Positions 11,935 to 22,191 of a stretch of DNA of 64,000 bases are shown here, one piece after another. The DNA lies in NCBI GenBank assembly GCA_900660155.1, contig CABFPE010000126.1:788765-852764 (forward strand), given 5' to 3'. Source of the stretch: Hofstenia miamia (Eukaryota; Xenacoelomorpha; Acoela; Hofsteniidae). Each line of letters opens with the position of its first letter. Within the stretch, counting starts at the first letter, position 1. The translations under genes and the position numbers were made by a program. The notes below the pieces were generated by a model, which saw only the letters and a list, made by a program, of their open reading frames with translations, was not told the origin of the DNA and did no database searches.

Positions 11935-13241
11935 TGTGACATAATCTATCAAGACTATCATGATTGGTCAAGATAAGAGGAAAAGAATGAAGAAACAAAG
12001 ACTAAAATTATTATTGATTATAATGATTAATTGTAAATCATGATAGGATTGATTATTTCACTTTGTAAATGTTTTGTGCAATTAATACTTAAAATTATAC
12101 TCGACGGTATTTGACAAAACAAAAGATGGTCAAACAGCATAGTCAAATTAAAGCTGACGTTGCGTAAAATTAGCAGAAATATTAAAGCGAGGGAAAAACT
12201 GTCAACAAGAAAGAATAGCAGGTACTTGTCGAGTGTTTAGTTGTTTATCACTAAGTGCTATAAATATAATGAATCGGATGTAATTATTGATGAGCAAATC
12301 TACTTTGGATTCGTTTTCTATTGTCAGGTCATTTTGTATATTTAAATGGAAAGCTAAACGTATACGAGCTAGGGTAATTGTATGGTGGTTCCCCACCTCC
12401 AGTTAACGTTGTACTCTAAGGTTACGGATAGGTGTAGGAGTTTTTGCCGTTATAGCTTTCCTAATTGTCATTGCTTGTCAGATAGTGTTATCGCGACCTA
12501 CGAGTCTTACATGTTGATTATATTATTGATGAACTCAAGTTATTTGTTACCACCTTTACGATGTTACATGATGATGGATGATTTAACAGTGGTTACACTT
12601 AGATGGTTATTACGATTGTATCTTTATATCTTATTACATATAGTTACTTTAATAGATGTTACATGTTGCTCAATGTTCTGTAAGGGAGACCTTCGGCCGA
12701 CTTATAGTTCTTATTTTTTGCTGGCGGCATTGATTGTTTACATGTATAAAGGGCTATTATCTATTTATCTATATGTAGGGTTATTAAATGTAGGGCCTCA
12801 TAATAAGCTATTACAGCAGAACGGTTGCGACACTTCGTTTATTGCATTAGTTCGTAATAACAAAAACAATCAATGCACTAAATTGTTAGGTAGTTGCAAT
12901 CCCCATTACACTGAGTTCACTATTCACATCACCATTCCATTGTTGTTCTCTATACTACGTTGGCAGTTACATTGGTAAGATGCAGCTGGTGTATGTGTTC
13001 CTGGAAGTGCGCGGCTTCTATTGAGTGTCGATCCTGTCTTCCAACCTCTCTGCTTTATCTAAATAAGTTGAGTTAAGTAAGTGGCTACCAAGGCTATTGC
13101 GTATTAAATCAGTTTAATAAACCACACACTTATAATAAAGGAGAGAAACGGAAAAGTGTCAACTCCACTCAATGGTTAATCTAAGAAAAGTAATAGCTTT
13201 CTCTGAATCATACCCTCACAGTGGGTTGGCATGATTCTACA
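11935..13241 (+). repeat. LTR (right end uncertain)
   Basis: It begins TGTGACATAATC after the polypurine tract. Its sequence is related to 16943 onward: GATTATAATGATTAA, TTTGTAAATG and TTGTGCAAT appear in both in the same order, and the GGTTACGG-T-GGAG block lies 483 to 486 bases into each. AATAAA signals occur at about 13115 and 13134. The right end may be at CATGATTCTACA (13230-13241), which equals the LTR end of the 52-59 kb element, or as late as about 13747. It holds a 198-codon open frame (12382-12978) with hydrophobic stretches, which may be chance. Confidence 0.55.
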
Positions 13242-13871
13242 TTACGCATTTCAATAATAACATATGCATCGCAAATTTTTTCTCCAAACATTGCTTGCCT
13301 TAGAGACCTTATTAAGTTCCAAAATCATATATTAAAGTGGGTCTATCCTGATCCAAATCTCTCTTTCATTGGTTGTCTTTATCTAAGCGCAATGCTTCCA
13401 TTACCACTTTTTTGGAATATTTAGATTTAATGTTCTTTTGCATACTAATAAATGGAAAATATGATATAAATTTAACAAACGTTGTAGATGTTTCAAGTAT
13501 CTCAGTGTCTAGAAGATCACATAGATTGTTTTTACGTCCAAAAAGAATTAAAAAGCTGTTGTGTGACCAGTCATATTTTAACAGGATAAGCAAATTAGTC
13601 AATCATTTGTATTTGAACACTGAAATCAACTGCTTTTGCCATCCAGCTGTCCTTAAGCGTGAATTAATTAATTATATGCTCTCTTTCTCACTCTCTCGCT
13701 CTGTGTGTGGTTTTCTACTCTATTACTGGATTCGCTGTGGTGCAACAATGGTGGATTTAAACATTCCCTAACTTATGAAAAAAATTTTTTGTTCCATCTT
13801 TGATTACTGGAACGAAAATTTCAACTGATCTAGGCAAAACACAACACTACTACTACCCTCACAACAGGAAA
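13242..13871 (+). other. leader between LTR and gag, no recognised gene
   Basis: A 132-codon ORF (13373-13771) lies here without recognisable motifs. A possible primer-binding site TGGTGGATTTAAAC starts at about 13748, 120 bases before the gag start, but it does not match the PBS of the 52-59 kb element beyond the first five bases. Confidence 0.35.
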
Positions 13872-15512
13872 ATGATCATTACAATCAAACCACTTATGAC
13901 AAACAAGAAGAATAAAAGAAATCAAAACCAAACTACTCCATCAACGTCCTCAAGAACACAATAGCTTGAGACTTTATCCCCCACAGATGTCGAAATGCAA
14001 ACAGTACCCCTACAAGATGAACTAAACTCAATAGAAATCCTCCAAACACTTAGAAGAAATGCTGAAAATGAAGTGGCACTAAAAACCCAAATCTCAATAC
14101 TGGAAGAGAAATTCGAAAAAATCGAAAAGGAAAGAGAAAACGTCATAACTGAACTGAAACAGGACATGAGCCAACAACTGGAGGGACAAAGGAACATTTT
14201 CCAAATCAAATTGCTTACACAACAGTTGGTCGAAGCAAACCAAAGAGTGATAGACCAAAACAAAAAATGGGAAAAGATGTGCACTGAACTAGAGGTGGAA
14301 AATAAGAACTTAAGACAAGAAAATGAGACACAACAGTTAGAACTTGAGCAATTGAAAGACCAATTGCGACTAATAAAACTTTCGGAAGACGATGAAGAAA
14401 TGTCAAAACCAATTAGAATGGAAGACATATTAATATCAGAGGAGCCAGAAGCTGAGCTAAGAGCTCCCAGAAGGAGAATACGAACTAACTATGAAAAACT
14501 GCAAAACTTATCAAATGAAGAGGAAGAAGAAAAAGAAAAAATAATTCATGAAATAACCTGAGAACTTAAAAAACGAATATCAACCAAGAGTTTAGAAGGC
14601 TCCAAAAAACCGTCATATGATAAAACAATACTGATGGAAAAAGAAAACAAACCAACACCCTGTAAAGCACAAATTCAAAAATTCACAGGGAAGATAGTTA
14701 TTCTCCAACATTCAAAGAATGGCTAGAGCTATTTGAACTGACAATGAAGGAAAGGTGAGTAGATCAAACTGCAGCAGCAGCAAGGCTACCACTCTACCTA
14801 GCAGGAGCCGCACACCAACACTATCTGATGCTTGACGTGGAAACAAAAAGAAACTACAAGCAGTTAACAGGAAATTTCATCAAATACTATCAAAATGAGA
14901 GTTTCAAAAACCAATATAGATTGATACTAAATGGAATGAAAATGAAAAAGTTTGACAATATCAGAAACTACATGTCGCAAGTGGAGCAACTACTAACCTT
15001 AAGCTCCAGAGGAGGTTACTACTCCAAATATAATTTATTTTCACATATCACCAAAGAACTACCTGAAAATATATAAGACAGTAATTTGAAACAAAATGTG
15101 ATGTAGACAACAAATTTGAAAAAATGATAAGAAAAGCAGTTGATATTCAGGTAATGCTGGAAAACAACTCAAGAATCTATGAGAAAGCAACCTGGAATCA
15201 CCAAAACACAATGAATTGGAAAACAAAAGAACAAACATTGGTACAAAACACCACGAACCACTTTTGGAAAAAAGGAAGACAAGATAATAAAAATAAAAAC
15301 GAAGAATGGACAAACAAAGAAACTCAAGGAACAAGATGTCCATTGCTACAATTGTGGTCAGAAAGGACACAGAAAAACCGAATGCAAAAAAATCAATAAA
15401 CATTATAGAAGAAGGAGAAGGATATTTCGATGATGAAGATCTAATAAACTCAGATTATGAAACCACCTCAGACATTGAAGAAACCAAAATTAATGAAGAG
15501 TCGGAAAACTAG
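13872..15512 (+). pseudogene. Ty3/gypsy-type Gag, decayed
   Basis: The reading starts at ATG 13872 and meets a TAG at 13962-13964. It then gives about 200 residues of Glu/Lys/Gln-rich coiled coil to 14561. After frameshifts comes a capsid-type domain (about 14690-15060; FKEWLELFEL, then VETKRNYKQL, then YNLFSHITKELP) that aligns with the Gag at 57268-57642 of the - strand element. A CCHC zinc knuckle (CYNCGQKGHRKTEC) lies at 15344-15385 in another frame, followed by an acidic tail ending at 15512. Gag would bind and package element RNA. Several stops and frame changes show this copy is dead. Confidence 0.85.
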
Positions 15513-15515
15513 AAG

Positions 15516-16942
15516 GAGTGCCAACTCCAAACACAGTTGTGGTAAATGCCATAAAGATTAAAGCTACGATCAACACAGGGGCAGTGAAATCAATAATCAC
15601 AGATGAATGCGCAACAAAATTGGGATTCACAAGAGAAGAATTATTGAAATCACACATTCAGCTGATAAATGCATCAGTTGAATACATAGACACAAAAGGA
15701 ACACTGGAAGCAGTGAGAATAAGGATAGCAAACAAAACATTTGAACAATCATTAATCGTAGTGGATACTACAGAAATGTACTACCCTATGAAATCATACT
15801 AGGAGATGACTTCCTATCAAAAAATAAGTGTGTAATAAATTATGGAAACAGAACAATAAGAGTTGAAGAAGAAGAAATCCAAATCAATGAGGAACAATAA
15901 GAGGAAGATATGCTATTCGAACTAATGGAAGATATCAAATTACAACCCTACCACTGGAAGATGCATACTATTAAGTGTGAAAAAGACATAACAGCAGAGA
16001 TAATGATATACGAGCAATCAGGAATTAACACAAAATGAATCTCAATGCCAGCAAGCATCTGTGCTATCAAACGAGGTGAAGGTAAAATCCCAATACTCAA
16101 TTCCACAAATAGAAACGTCATCATAAATTGAAAGAAAGTGAAGATTTATGGAAAATACGTGAAATTTAGCATAAGAATGATCTGGAAACCAATAGAAGAT
16201 GATGGAATTAGTAATCCACAATGCCAACTAGAGGGCGCGTGGATGAAAGCACAAGAAACCATTGGGGTTAGTAATCCACAAGGTCAACTAGAGGACGTGT
16301 GGATGAACACTGAAGATGAAGAAAAAATACCGGACATAAAAGAAGAGGATTATGAACACTTAAATCAGAGCGAGAGAGAAGCATTATTGAAACTATTAAG
16401 AAAACATAGTCAAATCTTTAACTTTGGTGAAATAAGCATTGGACAAGTGATTGGCGAAACACACAAAATTGTAATGACAACGGATAACCAATAAAGCTAC
16501 CAGTAGGGAGAGTCCCCAAACAATTAAAAGATGAATACAATAGAATTCTAAATGAATTAATCAACAACAAAATAATAAGACCAAGTGAAAGTCTGTACGC
16601 AGCACCAACAGTATTCGTCAAACAAGGGAAAAAATACAGATTGTGCATCAATTTCGGAAAACTAAATGACATAACGAAAAAGACTCCTATCCATTACCAA
16701 GAATCAAAGACATACTCTACAAGGCAAGCAAGCACAAATATTTCACAGTGATAGACTTGTGCAAAGCCTATTGGCAGGTACAAATGGAACCAAGAGACAT
16801 AGAAAAAACAGCATTCATAACATGATACGTACTATATGAGTGGATTTACATGGCGTTTGGACTATGCAACACACCAGCAACATTTCAATGTTACATCACA
16901 AAAGTTTTGAAAAATAAACAAAACAAAATCAAAGAAGGAATA
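15516..16942 (+). pseudogene. Ty3/gypsy-type Pol fragment: protease and truncated reverse transcriptase
   Basis: The aspartic protease follows Gag directly. Its active-site triad reads NTGA instead of DTGA (about 15572-15583), so the catalytic Asp is lost. A linker with a 60-bp tandem repeat follows. The RT starts near 16498: it shows RPSESLYAAP, FTVIDLCKAYWQVQM with the first catalytic Asp, and FGLCNTPATFQ. A TGA at 16823-16825 and a frameshift near 16680 interrupt it. The coding region stops at 16942, before the YxDD box, and the next base begins an LTR. The rest of RT, RNase H, integrase and ORF3 are therefore deleted. Confidence 0.88.
16204..16307 (+). repeat. two-unit 60-bp tandem repeat inside pol
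   Basis: Two units with a period of exactly 60 bases encode G-(I/V)-SNPQ-x-QLE-x-(A/V)-WM segments between protease and RT. Differences are scattered substitutions, so the duplication is old. Position and period suggest a spacer expansion. Confidence 0.85.
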
Positions 16943-17730
16943 ATGTAGCATCATCCCAAAATAATAGCTGCAACTAAAGAAGAATTAACGTCGAATGATT
17001 ATAGTGATTAAATACAATCAAAAATATTAGTGTAAAATTTAGTTATGATTCTATTCATTTTGTAAAGATGCAACTAAGCTACAATATTGTGCAAATTAAG
17101 AGAAACTTGTTAGCCGATCAAGTAACATTTGACAAATTGCTAGAAGCGAAATAACGCTTACATATGAACAGCCATATTGGCAGAAGAATTATTTGAAATT
17201 CAAAATCGGCAGGTACTTTAGAAATTTTAAATAAATAGCTTTGAAATTAACTAGATTTTTGATGAACAATAAATTCTTCGGAGTTTATTTTATTTCTTAA
17301 TCTTCATTTATCTGGTTTGATTAATTACTAAAATGTGCAGCTAGGCGAGTTGTGTTTAGTAGTGGCTGGATCCCATCACAGGATCGATTCGGAGGGTCCT
17401 TGTGCCAGTCACGAAACTGCACTTACGTTACGGTTAGGAGTTTTTCGATTCTCGCCTAGTCTGACTATCGATCTATACATGTACGAAATAATAAATGCTT
17501 GAAACGACTGGATAGTCAAACCCTAGGAATATACATGTTATTAATAGTAGGAGACTCGACTGTTACTAGTTGTTTGTTAAATACTACATGTAGCCCTTAC
17601 CAAAATATACTGGCTTATTTAAATAAATTCTATTTGAACAACTTCCTAACCTACATTTATAACTTACTACATGTACGGTCATTTTATCAGTCAATTATAG
17701 GTCATTAATTTAGATCTAAAATAATATTAA
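16943..17730 (+). repeat. LTR, 3' copy of the truncated + strand element (end uncertain)
   Basis: It starts TGTAGCATCATC right after an A/G-rich stretch and is alignable in order with the LTR at 11935. The two copies are clearly diverged. The right end is obscured because from 17334 the sequence takes part in a large inverted repeat with the flank of the opposing - strand element. Several TACATGTA octamers lie in the right half. Confidence 0.5.
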
Positions 17731-17933
17731 GATAATTCCTAGGGTTTGGTTATCCAACCATTTGTTGACAGTTAGTTATCTGATACATGTAGAAAGGAAA
17801 TGCTAGTCAGCTAATCGAGAGAAAACCCCTACACCTAACATAAGTGCACTTTCATGATCTGGCACAGGGACCCTAGAATCATTCCCTGTGATGTATCCAG
17901 ACCACTACTAAACACTGCTATATTAGCTTGACA
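17334..17933. repeat. 600-bp inverted-repeat structure between opposing elements
   Basis: Arms at about 17334-17540 and 17735-17933 are imperfect reverse complements of each other. Examples are GTTTAGTAGTGG at 17354 against CCACTACTAAAC at 17902, and CAAACCCTAGGAAT against ATTCCTAGGGTTTG near the inner ends. It may be two LTRs of the same clade meeting tail to tail, the right one lacking its first part, or an independent long-TIR element. There is no clear target duplication. Confidence 0.65.
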
Positions 17934-18024
17934 TTGTATTAAATAATCAAACCATTAATAAGATGAAAAATAAGAATTCTAAGTAAAATTCTTTATCAAA
18001 TTCTTACAATAAGTTTCAATGTAT

Positions 18025-21000
18025 TTATAGTAATTCCTTTCGAATTATTGTTTCTGCCTGCAGATTGGACCACGTTGTTTTCTCGAATTCCGTTTGCTTT
18101 GTCATCTTTAAAACTGCCTCTCTTTCTGTCATTATGACGTTTGCATATTTCAGGAAACGTGCCTCTCTGATGTCTTCTGCTATTGGTGTTATTTCTCTTA
18201 GGTTGTTCATTTTCTGTGAAAAGATGTCGTCATATTTCTGATATAGTTGTATTCCCTTAATGCCAATCATGAGTGTCATCTGTGCATCAGCTCTACTCAT
18301 GTGTGCTATGTCTTCTCTGACTTGGTTGTCAGGATAGAAAAACATGAAAACTTTCCTTAAACTTCGAGTATTTGCCACATCCATGTAGAAAAAACTGATG
18401 TTATCTCTTACCTCTTCTTCTGTTATCATATTGGGATCGTTTTTATTTAGTCTCATCATTGTAACAATTTTGAACTTCTTCATGATGTTGTAGTAGCTGT
18501 ATCTCTTTTCCCAGATATCAGTCCAGACTATATCATTTACTCCAGAGAATGAGCTTATAGCTCTTGGGTTCTGCTCCTCGATTTCGTTTCTAAGATCTTG
18601 CAGTAGTACATTTATTGGTTTTCTATGTGTGTAAAGCTCGTCTGGCATTATTGTGCCTTAAATGTAGACCCTTTCTTTGTTGTCATTCTGTAGCAATATT
18701 GCTTTTGATTTTTTATAGTCATCTCTTTCAATTATAGCTTTTGCTTTTCTTTCAGTGTTTACATATGATTTATACTCATGTAGGAATGTCTTTGCAACCT
18801 TGACATCTTTCAGTCATCTCCACTGTGGGAGGACCATTGGTATCACTACAGTTTCTGGTGGTGTACAGATCAGGAGTTTCGTTTCTATTTCTCATTCTAT
18901 GTGTTGGTACGAGCCTTCTGTTGTTGATGCTGTGGCTAGACCTATGGTAGTGGGGCAATTCATTTTTGCTTCAGAAATCGTATCCCAGAATGCTTGTGTG
19001 AGTCCCCTTTGACTTAGTTTTAATCGTAGTTCTTCCACGTAGTAATTTCCACTCTAGAAGTGATGCATTCAATGTCTATAGCCAGTTGATTGTATGGTCT
19101 TAATAATTCTTCCAGTTCTGTTTGTGTGAATGCTTTGGTGAACATAAGTTTCATCATTGCCACTGTTTGTTGTTCTCTAATGCTCTGAAAGTTTCTTTCT
19201 TTTATATCTTTTGATTCTTTTGTAATTTTAATTTTGACCAGGAAATGCTCGTCGTCTGTGTCTATCCATTCTATTGTCTTAGCTGGACTAATTTCTCCCC
19301 ATTTTTGATGTTTATTCTATCGATTGTCTGTTGTGTTTTGGGGGATAGTAGTAATCTGGACAATGTTAATAGTTGCTCCTCCTCTAACATTTCTGCTTGG
19401 GACTTCGTAACCATTTCACAGACTTCTACCAGTTCTGTAATACCTCCTCTTTTCATCATTTCAGTGCTTTGAATGATCTTGGTAAATGTGCACCGCGGAC
19501 TGTCTTGTTCATAGCGTCTCATTTCATGGTCTAGTATATTCTGCACGTTTTTCTGTGTTAGCATTTTTCGGATTTCAGCTGTGCTTGCAAGTTTCCTCTT
19601 AATAATTTTCTTCATTGTGAGCCATGGCTGATTTTGGAGTTGCTTCATCTGTGTCTCAGATGTTGCTCCCCACATGTATTTCCTCATTGGCTCATCAAAT
19701 ATCATGATTTTGCTGGGGCATATCCCCGTCATATTTGCGATGCTTATTGATGACATCTTCCCCAACGGATTTTCTTGCATTATTATTCTACTCAGTATTT
19801 TTTCCATCACTTGCACTGGCTTCTCTGCTTGATTCGGTGACTCCAGTTTTCCAGTGTGACCTTTTAATAGCCAGTTCTTCATTTGTGTGTTGATCGGGGA
19901 TATTGCAATTTCGTATTTCTTTGATTTTGTTAGTTTGTGATGAGTTTGTCACGAGATCAGGAGTTTTATTTCCACATCCTCTGTTGTAAATATGGCTAAT
20001 ATCAACGCCACAGTTCTATAGCGTATTTCTGGTGCATTCTTTTCTTCAAATAACAATTATTTAAAATCTTTTTTCATGTTCAATTCATAGGCTCTGTTTA
20101 CTTCTGTCAGTGCCATTTCTACTGATTTGTGGAACTTTCGTGATGGTGCATCGATTTTTATCTCTGGCCAGCCTTCCTCTACTTTTTGTTGCAACTTCAT
20201 ATTCCTCCAAATTTGGATTTGTTGTAAATGATCCTGTTGTTGCGTAAGGCTGCATTTTATAAAAAATGTGTTTGCTTTTTCAATTCCTTCTATATCTGTT
20301 GTCATCTCTATCATTTTTGTTTGCCTGTAAAGATCAATTGCAATGCATGGGTCTACCATGATTCGGTAGATCTGTGCCCAATAATCTATCTGTAAGTCGA
20401 GACATATTAGTTCTGGGATTATTGTGTTCTTATTTTTTTCTCCCATGGGAAGATGTTTTCACCTAAAAGGCATGCGTTTTCTAAGTGCTCGGGATATCAT
20501 CCTGTGTTGTTATTGTTATTAGTATGACTCTGACATTTTGTACTCTTGCCATTCTTGTTGTGTCGTCCACTTTCTTTTCTAACGTCTTTGTTTTCTGCAT
20601 CCATGTTTATTTCCGCTATCTCAGTGATTTTGTCTTTGTATGCCATTATTGCTTGTGTTGTATCCAGTGTAAATGTGTCATCAAATACAACATGCACTGT
20701 ACTGTGCATGTATGGCCTCTCTAATGTTTTGTTCATCTCTTGTGGATAACTGATAATGACATTTAGTTTTGGCCTGTTATTGGCGTCAAGCATGATTGGT
20801 AAGAATTTCCCTTCAACTCTCGTGACTTTTCGTATGTGGATTTTTGTTTCTGGAGTTTGCAAATGCATTATAGCGCATCTTTGAAGTTCCCATGAAATAA
20901 GGATGTAAGGTTTCCCCATCTATTTTTGACATTTGTTTTTCTCTTTCTTTTGATCTCACCGTTCTTTCTGATGTTGTTTCTGAGGAGGCGTCTAGCTGAG

Positions 21001-21043
21001 TCATCCTTAATGGTAGTTTACTGGTGCTCAATTCACAGTCCAA
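18025..21043 (-). pseudogene. retroelement ORF3 (env position), longest copy, broken
   Basis: Read on the - strand, about 3 kb is open in long pieces (21043-20813, 20919-20497, 20446-20057, 19882-19271, 18648-18025) joined by frameshifts and stops. Landmarks in order are LHPYF, KNWLL, RKYMWG, FSGVNDIVW, TEEEV and MTLMIGIKG. LHPYF, KNWLL and RKY(M/I)WG recur in the - strand ORF at 52.5-54.6 kb, and the C-terminal landmarks recur at 11.2-11.9 kb. The protein is about 1000 residues long, mostly hydrophilic, rich in Met, Ile, Lys and Glu, with no signal peptide or membrane anchor that I can see. The position after integrase in the related element is where env would be. The family is unrecognised; a structural (capsid- or nucleoprotein-like) protein is only a guess. 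Confidence 0.7.
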
Positions 21044-21191
21044 AGGCTGTGAATCTGTGCTGATATTTTCTACTGCTTTGCCCTTGAATCAGCTTGCAGT
21101 TACTCCTGTTGGCACTTGACCAGCTGTTGTTCCAGATGAGATAACGTCAGCCTTGAATTGCTTTCATATCTCCACAGTTCTTCCACCACTT

Positions 21192-22191
21192 NNNNNNNNN
21201 NNNNNNNNNNNNNNNNNNNNNNNNNNNNNNNNNNNNNNNNNNNNNNNNNNNNNNNNNNNNNNNNNNNNNNNNNNNNNNNNNNNNNNNNNNNNNNNNNNNN
21301 NNNNNNNNNNNNNNNNNNNNNNNNNNNNNNNNNNNNNNNNNNNNNNNNNNNNNNNNNNNNNNNNNNNNNNNNNNNNNNNNNNNNNNNNNNNNNNNNNNNN
21401 NNNNNNNNNNNNNNNNNNNNNNNNNNNNNNNNNNNNNNNNNNNNNNNNNNNNNNNNNNNNNNNNNNNNNNNNNNNNNNNNNNNNNNNNNNNNNNNNNNNN
21501 NNNNNNNNNNNNNNNNNNNNNNNNNNNNNNNNNNNNNNNNNNNNNNNNNNNNNNNNNNNNNNNNNNNNNNNNNNNNNNNNNNNNNNNNNNNNNNNNNNNN
21601 NNNNNNNNNNNNNNNNNNNNNNNNNNNNNNNNNNNNNNNNNNNNNNNNNNNNNNNNNNNNNNNNNNNNNNNNNNNNNNNNNNNNNNNNNNNNNNNNNNNN
21701 NNNNNNNNNNNNNNNNNNNNNNNNNNNNNNNNNNNNNNNNNNNNNNNNNNNNNNNNNNNNNNNNNNNNNNNNNNNNNNNNNNNNNNNNNNNNNNNNNNNN
21801 NNNNNNNNNNNNNNNNNNNNNNNNNNNNNNNNNNNNNNNNNNNNNNNNNNNNNNNNNNNNNNNNNNNNNNNNNNNNNNNNNNNNNNNNNNNNNNNNNNNN
21901 NNNNNNNNNNNNNNNNNNNNNNNNNNNNNNNNNNNNNNNNNNNNNNNNNNNNNNNNNNNNNNNNNNNNNNNNNNNNNNNNNNNNNNNNNNNNNNNNNNNN
22001 NNNNNNNNNNNNNNNNNNNNNNNNNNNNNNNNNNNNNNNNNNNNNNNNNNNNNNNNNNNNNNNNNNNNNNNNNNNNNNNNNNNNNNNNNNNNNNNNNNNN
22101 NNNNNNNNNNNNNNNNNNNNNNNNNNNNNNNNNNNNNNNNNNNNNNNNNNNNNNNNNNNNNNNNNNNNNNNNNNNNNNNNNNNNNNNNNNN
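21192..22191. other. assembly gap of 1000 N
   Basis: Exactly 1000 undetermined bases. The ORF3 at 18-21 kb points into this gap, so the missing upstream part of that element could lie here. The early GPCR exons could also lie here. Confidence 0.99.

Noticed and set aside
13922-14428. 168-codon Ser/Phe-rich ORF on the - strand
   Set aside because: It is the antisense shadow of the Glu/Lys-rich gag coiled coil.
13962-20059. Alternative genetic code with TAA and TAG read as Gln
   Set aside because: TGA stops occur in the same decayed ORFs, frameshifts are also present, and the GPCR and intron structure indicate an animal nuclear genome. Mutation is the simpler explanation.
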